DNA from: Metallumcola ferriviriculae
Lineage (GTDB): Bacteria; Bacillota; JADQBR01
Reading direction: 5' to 3'
DNA: 64,000 bases
Assembly (NCBI RefSeq): GCF_035573695.1
Contig: NZ_CP121694.1
Span: forward strand, 2,084,501-2,148,500
Shown here: piece after piece, positions 60,689 to 64,000 of the stretch
How the letters are laid out: every line of letters begins with the position of its first letter
Numbering within the stretch: position 1 is the first letter of the stretch
Program-made: the position numbers and the translations under genes
Notes under the pieces: model-generated
What the model was told of the DNA's origin: nothing
Databases searched by the model: none
Seen by the model: only the letters and a program-made list of their open reading frames with translations

Positions 60689-61376
60689 GGTGTCTCACCC
60701 CAGGTCTTATCTTCAAGCTTTACGAAGCTGGTGGTGCCAAGCTCTTTTCGCTGTTTTTCTTCCTGCTCTTTTTTGAGGTTTTCTAAATAACTAGAGATAA
60801 AACCCGGCGATTGCTCCTCTAATTCATCGGGCATCTTTGGGTGACGCTTGTTGTTAATTACAGCTGCCTTAGCATCGTCATAGCGCGTGCCGTCTTTGTA
60901 GACACGGATCAGGGATAAATCAAAAGGGTTATAGCGTATCTGAATTCTTTTGCCGCGTAGGAACGAATCTACCTCATAAAGGTTACCTTCTACCTCAATC
61001 ACCGAGGTTTTACGTACTGTCCGTTCTCCCTCCCAGAGAAAGATTTCTTAAGTTCGTTCGGTGTCAGATGACGGATATGGGAGGTATTTTCTTCATACCT
61101 TTGTTTTGGTGTCTGTTTGGTGCTGCGGTGGACTCGGTTATCGTAAGTTTCAAGCCAGGAGCGAAGATAGGTATTAAGCTGTTTTAAATCGAAAAGCTTT
61201 CCGTGATTAATCAACAGATTGGCCTCGTTGGTGAAGCTTGAATCAACGTATCTGAAGAATTTTTCTACCTTGCCTTTTGACTCTGGACTGTAGGGCCTTG
61301 CGTGCAAAAGTTTTGTGCCCATATGGGCACAGATTACCTGGAACTGCTTAGCACTGTAAACCGAACCATTATCGAC
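60682..61376 (-). pseudogene. DDE (rve) transposase, 5' truncated and frameshifted
   Basis: Reading from 61376: NSVDNGSVYSAKQFQVICA (an Asp of the DDE triad), then LLHARPYSPESKGKVEKFFRYV with the Glu. A single-base frameshift near 61030 separates this from the C-terminal part (RTVRKTSVIEVEGNLYEVDSF to GETPC). The N-terminal half is missing because another element has been inserted at 61373-61402. Non-functional as seen. Confidence 0.8.
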
Positions 61377-61402
61377 ACTATTCCGAATTCGGAATAGTGT
61401 CG
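61373..61402. repeat. 30-bp perfect palindrome at the element boundary
   Basis: CGACACTATTCCGAA and its exact complement TTCGGAATAGTGTCG, centred on GAATTC. Each arm contains ACTATTCCGAA (61377-61387; complement 61388-61398). It sits where the transposase reading frame is broken, so it marks the insertion boundary or crossover site. Confidence 0.8.
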
Positions 61403-61495
61403 ACTATACCGAAGAAAAAACTATGCCGAAAAAACCCGGGAATACGCTCCATATCTGCGTTTCCAGCTGAAATTTCGGCATAGTTTGGCTATAGT
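61403..61495. repeat. recombinase-binding array at the element end
   Basis: ACTATACCGAA (61403-61413) and ACTATGCCGAA (61420-61430) on the plus strand, TTCGGCATAGT (61474-61484) inverted, and a degenerate TTTGGCTATAGT (61484-61495). The 14-mer AAACTATGCCGAAA (61418-61431) has an exact inverted copy at 61473-61486. Together with the palindrome there are five ACTATnCCGAA copies within 110 bases. Confidence 0.75.
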
Positions 61496-62517
61496 TTGTA
61501 AAGTCTCTCTGAATACTCTTTGCTTTTCCATGATTTTTCCATGTCAGAAGGGTTCGCCCTTTCCAACGACTTCGAAAGCGTCTCCAGCGTAGCGAAAGCA
61601 TAAAAACCTGACGTCGTGGAGAGAACCTCATGTCCTAAAAGCTGCTGTATATGGGTCAGTGGGACACCTTCCTGGTACAGATGCATGGCTCTGGTTTTTC
61701 TGATCATATGGCAGTGAACGTTTCCCGGCATTGACAGGCATGTATCCGACAACTTTTTTGCATATCTTTTTATCATTTTTTCAGGGGTGTCAATGGATAG
61801 CCCATGCGCTTTCCCGTGCGTCTTAGCATAAAATAATGGCGCGTCAGTGCTTTCATACTCTGATCCATGAAACTCTCGAAGATAGCGCTTTAGATGTGCC
61901 AGCGTGCTATCCATCAGAGGGACATTCCTGTATTTCCGGCCTTTACCAAAGAATGTCACATGGGGTATGGACGCATCCATGTGCAGGTCGCACAACCTTA
62001 CCTTTAGTGCTTCCGAAACCCGCGCTGCGGTGTCGTACAAAAAAATGAGCAGCATCTGGTTTCTACGTTCTAGCTTTTTATGTGTGTCCGGTGCTGCCAT
62101 CAAAGCAGACATGGCTTCACGTTCGAAGAATTCAATGGGCGCCTGCGTCAGCCTTATCCCTTTGATCGTGCCTGAACTTATGCAGATAGGCATGATATCT
62201 ATACATTCCTGTGATGCGTATTCCAAAAGGGAGCGCAATGCCGTCAGCCTAAGGTTGCAGGTTTTTGGGGCTAGTTGCGCGGTTTTGTGCATCCACAACA
62301 TGTATCCCTTGATGTTTTCCCTATCAAGCATCTTAAAGCTGATGTCTTTGCGCTTGGCGCCCTTCTCTGACTCAAGGTAATCAATATAACGGTTTAGGCA
62401 ATTCCTGTAGGATGCTACAGTGTTGGCACTTGCCCTCCTGATGTCTGGTAGATAGTTGTTAAGAAACTCAGCCGCAATGCTCCAAAAGAAAGCGTTGTCT
62501 TCAGCTCTGTTCTTCAT
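61489..62517 (-). CDS. tyrosine recombinase, third gene of the trio
   Basis: 342 aa from ATG 62517, set by GGAGGTG six bases upstream (an open frame reaches 62589). N-terminal SAM-like domain (1-110), catalytic domain with Arg in DTAARVSEAL, HCHMIRKTRAMHLY, LLGHEVLSTTSGFYAF and the Tyr nucleophile near residue 315. Its stop overlaps the terminal binding array. Its start overlaps the preceding gene by 17 bases. Confidence 0.88.
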   Translation of the reverse strand: MKNRAEDNAFFWSIAAEFLNNYLPDIRRASANTVASYRNCLNRYIDYLESEKGAKRKDISFKMLDRENIKGYMLWMHKTAQLAPKTCNLRLTALRSLLEYASQECIDIMPICISSGTIKGIRLTQAPIEFFEREAMSALMAAPDTHKKLERRNQMLLIFLYDTAARVSEALKVRLCDLHMDASIPHVTFFGKGRKYRNVPLMDSTLAHLKRYLREFHGSEYESTDAPLFYAKTHGKAHGLSIDTPEKMIKRYAKKLSDTCLSMPGNVHCHMIRKTRAMHLYQEGVPLTHIQQLLGHEVLSTTSGFYAFATLETLSKSLERANPSDMEKSWKSKEYSERLYKL

Positions 62518-63466
62518 GTGGCACCTCCGGCACAAGGGATTCCAAAGCTCGCGCTTTTTGCGAGAAGGCACCAAAATATTCGGGCACAAAATGGAAATAG
62601 TACAGTGTACTCTGAATATGGGCGTGCCCCATATACCTCATCAAGAACGCCAACATTACATTGACGTCTTTGCCTTGCTCAGCCCAGCGGTTCAGGTTTG
62701 CATATGCGAAGTGATGTCGAAAATCAAATGCGCGAGGCTTGATTGGCGAGCGAAAATGTGGGAGTGCCCCCCTCCAAATTCTGTTGAAATTTGCAGAGAT
62801 AAAGCTTTCTTTGTATGGTTCGCGCTGATTTCGTGGAAAGAAATATGCCCGGTCAGGAATAATGCAGGACATTCGCTTGTCATATCTATATAAAACCTCG
62901 GTCAGCTCGTCGCTGATGAAAATGCGCCTGCTGCGGCCTTTGGATGCTTTGATATCAATGTACTTGTCGTCAAGACATACGTCACTGTGCAGAAGCATAC
63001 GCGCTTCCCTGCACCGGAGACCGCAACAATATAACAGACGGAATACCGCCGGGATGACCAATTCTCTCCCAGGCCATTCCTTTCTTTTTTGGATTTTGTC
63101 GCAACAGTTAAAAAATGCCCTGATCTCGGTCGCTGTGAAAAAATGGGGCAAATGAGGTTCCAGCTTCCCACCCCGCTTGGGCGGAAGGATATACGCGTTG
63201 TCGTATCCGTTCATGCCAAGGTACTTACCAAACTCCCTAATAACGGCTGCCATGTTGTACAGGCAGCCGGGGTTGTCCACCGCCCTGGCATACCAGCCGG
63301 ATACAAGCTCCCTGTCAGGGACTTGGATAGTTGGATTATTCGATTTAGCATACGTCAAAAAGTTTCTTAGATAATATTCACCTGTTTCGTACTTAACCCC
63401 CAATGCCCTTTTGTACGTGAGGAATTGCTCAGCCAAACGGTCCATGGATGCAGATATGTCATTCAT
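62501..63466 (-). CDS. tyrosine recombinase, second gene of the trio
   Basis: 321 aa. Catalytic Arg in YCCGLRCREARMLL, PRAFDFRHHFAY, MGHAHIQSTLYYFHF with the Tyr near residue 290. The motif MGHAHIQSTLYYF and a longer insertion before it are typical of the middle RIT recombinase. Both ends overlap neighbours by a few bases, so the three genes are translated together. Confidence 0.87.
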   Translation of the reverse strand: MNDISASMDRLAEQFLTYKRALGVKYETGEYYLRNFLTYAKSNNPTIQVPDRELVSGWYARAVDNPGCLYNMAAVIREFGKYLGMNGYDNAYILPPKRGGKLEPHLPHFFTATEIRAFFNCCDKIQKRKEWPGRELVIPAVFRLLYCCGLRCREARMLLHSDVCLDDKYIDIKASKGRSRRIFISDELTEVLYRYDKRMSCIIPDRAYFFPRNQREPYKESFISANFNRIWRGALPHFRSPIKPRAFDFRHHFAYANLNRWAEQGKDVNVMLAFLMRYMGHAHIQSTLYYFHFVPEYFGAFSQKARALESLVPEVPHEEQS

Positions 63467-64000
63467 TGCTCACGCCCCCTTCCACAAAAGGAACTGGGAG
63501 GCAGCACTGGGCCATCATATGCTCGTCAGTAGCTAAATACACATCCACGCTGTTAGGGTTACAATGGCCGAGTGCGGTCGATATGTCGTAAAGAGGGACG
63601 CCGCTTTTTAACATATGAGACGCCGCGTTATGGCGGGTGAACCTTGTACCACATATTCTGCCCTGTTTAAGAATACCAGCGTTGCGAAATGCGTTCGACA
63701 GGATTGCCCGGTATCCGGTGTGGCTGGAGAGAGGTCTGAACGGAGCCTGCGTGGAAAGAAAGAGTTGTGTTGAGTTTGACGATGGGCGCTCGTGCAGCAG
63801 GTAATCCGCTATTGCGTTGCCGTATGTGGCCCGCAACGGGAGTTCCAACGGCTTCGATGTCTTTTGTTGCGTGACATGTATTCTATCGTTTGCCCAGTCG
63901 ATATCGGTGATTTTTAAATTGTATATGTCCACGGAGCGCATTCCGGTTTCAAACGCGAGCCAGCAGATAGCTCTGTCCCTTGCTGAAAGGCTAGCTGTTT
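63459..64000 (-). CDS. tyrosine recombinase, first gene of the trio (N-terminus outside window)
   Basis: The frame is open to the window edge (ASLSARDRAICWLAFETGMRSVDIYNL), so the ATG at 63941 is internal. Visible: the catalytic Arg in TGMRSVDIYNLKI, GTRFTRHNAASHMLKSG, LGHCNPNSVDVYLATDE with the Tyr. About 180 residues are seen, which is just the catalytic domain. Confidence 0.87.
   Translation of the reverse strand, partial: TASLSARDRAICWLAFETGMRSVDIYNLKITDIDWANDRIHVTQQKTSKPLELPLRATYGNAIADYLLHERPSSNSTQLFLSTQAPFRPLSSHTGYRAILSNAFRNAGILKQGRICGTRFTRHNAASHMLKSGVPLYDISTALGHCNPNSVDVYLATDEHMMAQCCLPVPFVEGGVSNE

Larger units (their letters stand above)
59798..61376 (-). mobile_element. remnant of an ExeA-ATPase/rve-transposase element
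   Basis: The likely left end is TGTCGGATGCC at 59798, followed by repeated TGGCAG/TGCCAC motifs (to about 59870). It contains the ATPase and a broken transposase gene, both minus strand. The right part is lost to the insertion of the recombinase element at about 61373. It also truncates the MBL gene. Confidence 0.6.
61373..64000 (-). mobile_element. recombinase-in-trio (RIT-type) element, partial
   Basis: Three minus-strand tyrosine recombinase genes overlap by 8 and 17 bases and end 108 bases before an inverted-repeat terminus next to a broken transposase. The far end lies outside the window. RIT elements are known to consist of just three such genes and terminal repeats. Confidence 0.75.

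Noticed and set aside
61373-61495. CRISPR-like repeat array
   Set aside because: The repeats are 11 bp, in both orientations and irregularly spaced; they fit recombinase sites.

Overview
The window reads as a chromosome segment of a low-to-moderate GC, endospore-forming member of the Bacillota, most like the Desulfotomaculum/Pelotomaculum/Syntrophomonas side of the Clostridia. Grounds: an alpha/beta-type small acid-soluble spore protein, PolC, CodY, HslUV, many TTG/GTG starts behind strong AGGAGG ribosome sites, a stand-alone LigD-type polymerase, and sigma-54 control of acyl-CoA metabolism. The genus is an inference.

Layout. 1-13.0 kb: DUF1015 protein (minus strand, cut by the left edge), comM, a MITE-like palindromic repeat, a spore protein, a LigD-type polymerase, then dprA-topA-trmFO-xerC-hslVU-codY. 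13.1-39.4 kb: a long housekeeping block, rpsB-tsf-pyrH-frr, a small ferredoxin, uppS-cdsA-(AI-2E)-dxr-rseP-ispG-proS, a glycosyltransferase, polC, rimP-nusA-ylxR-ylxQ-infB-rbfA-nrnA-truB-ribF, rpsO and pnp. The PolC lacks the 3'-5' exonuclease domain that normally splits its PHP domain.

39.4-53.5 kb is the metabolic centrepiece. A PAS-PAS-AAA+ sigma-54 activator precedes a medium-chain type acyl-CoA synthetase, a two-subunit sodium:solute symporter and a membrane protein. An operon of thiolase, 3-hydroxybutyryl-CoA dehydrogenase, two acyl-CoA dehydrogenases, cobalamin adenosyltransferase and a two-subunit B12 mutase follows. The mutase would normally be labelled methylmalonyl-CoA mutase, but its two specificity positions are Phe81 and Gln199, the signature of isobutyryl-CoA mutase. 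The cluster therefore reads as uptake and activation of isobutyrate/butyrate, carbon-skeleton rearrangement to butyryl-CoA and beta-oxidation to acetyl-CoA. Consensus-like -24/-12 promoters lie upstream of the synthetase and the thiolase, and shared TGTAAAC/TGTATAC motifs link their upstream regions with that of the regulator gene.

53.5-59.8 kb is a gene graveyard around a second, intact sigma-54 activator: remnants of a LysM/G5/M23 peptidase, an enoyl-CoA hydratase with an amber codon, a frameshifted OYE/FadH-type reductase fused by deletion to the tail of an acyl-CoA synthetase, and a truncated MBL-fold lactonase. 59.8-64.0 kb is mobile DNA: an ExeA-type ATPase plus broken rve transposase, interrupted by the end of an element encoding three overlapping tyrosine recombinases (recombinase-in-trio type). 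That end carries at least five copies of an 11-bp motif, ACTATnCCGAA. The third recombinase gene runs off the right edge. No tRNA, rRNA or CRISPR array was seen.
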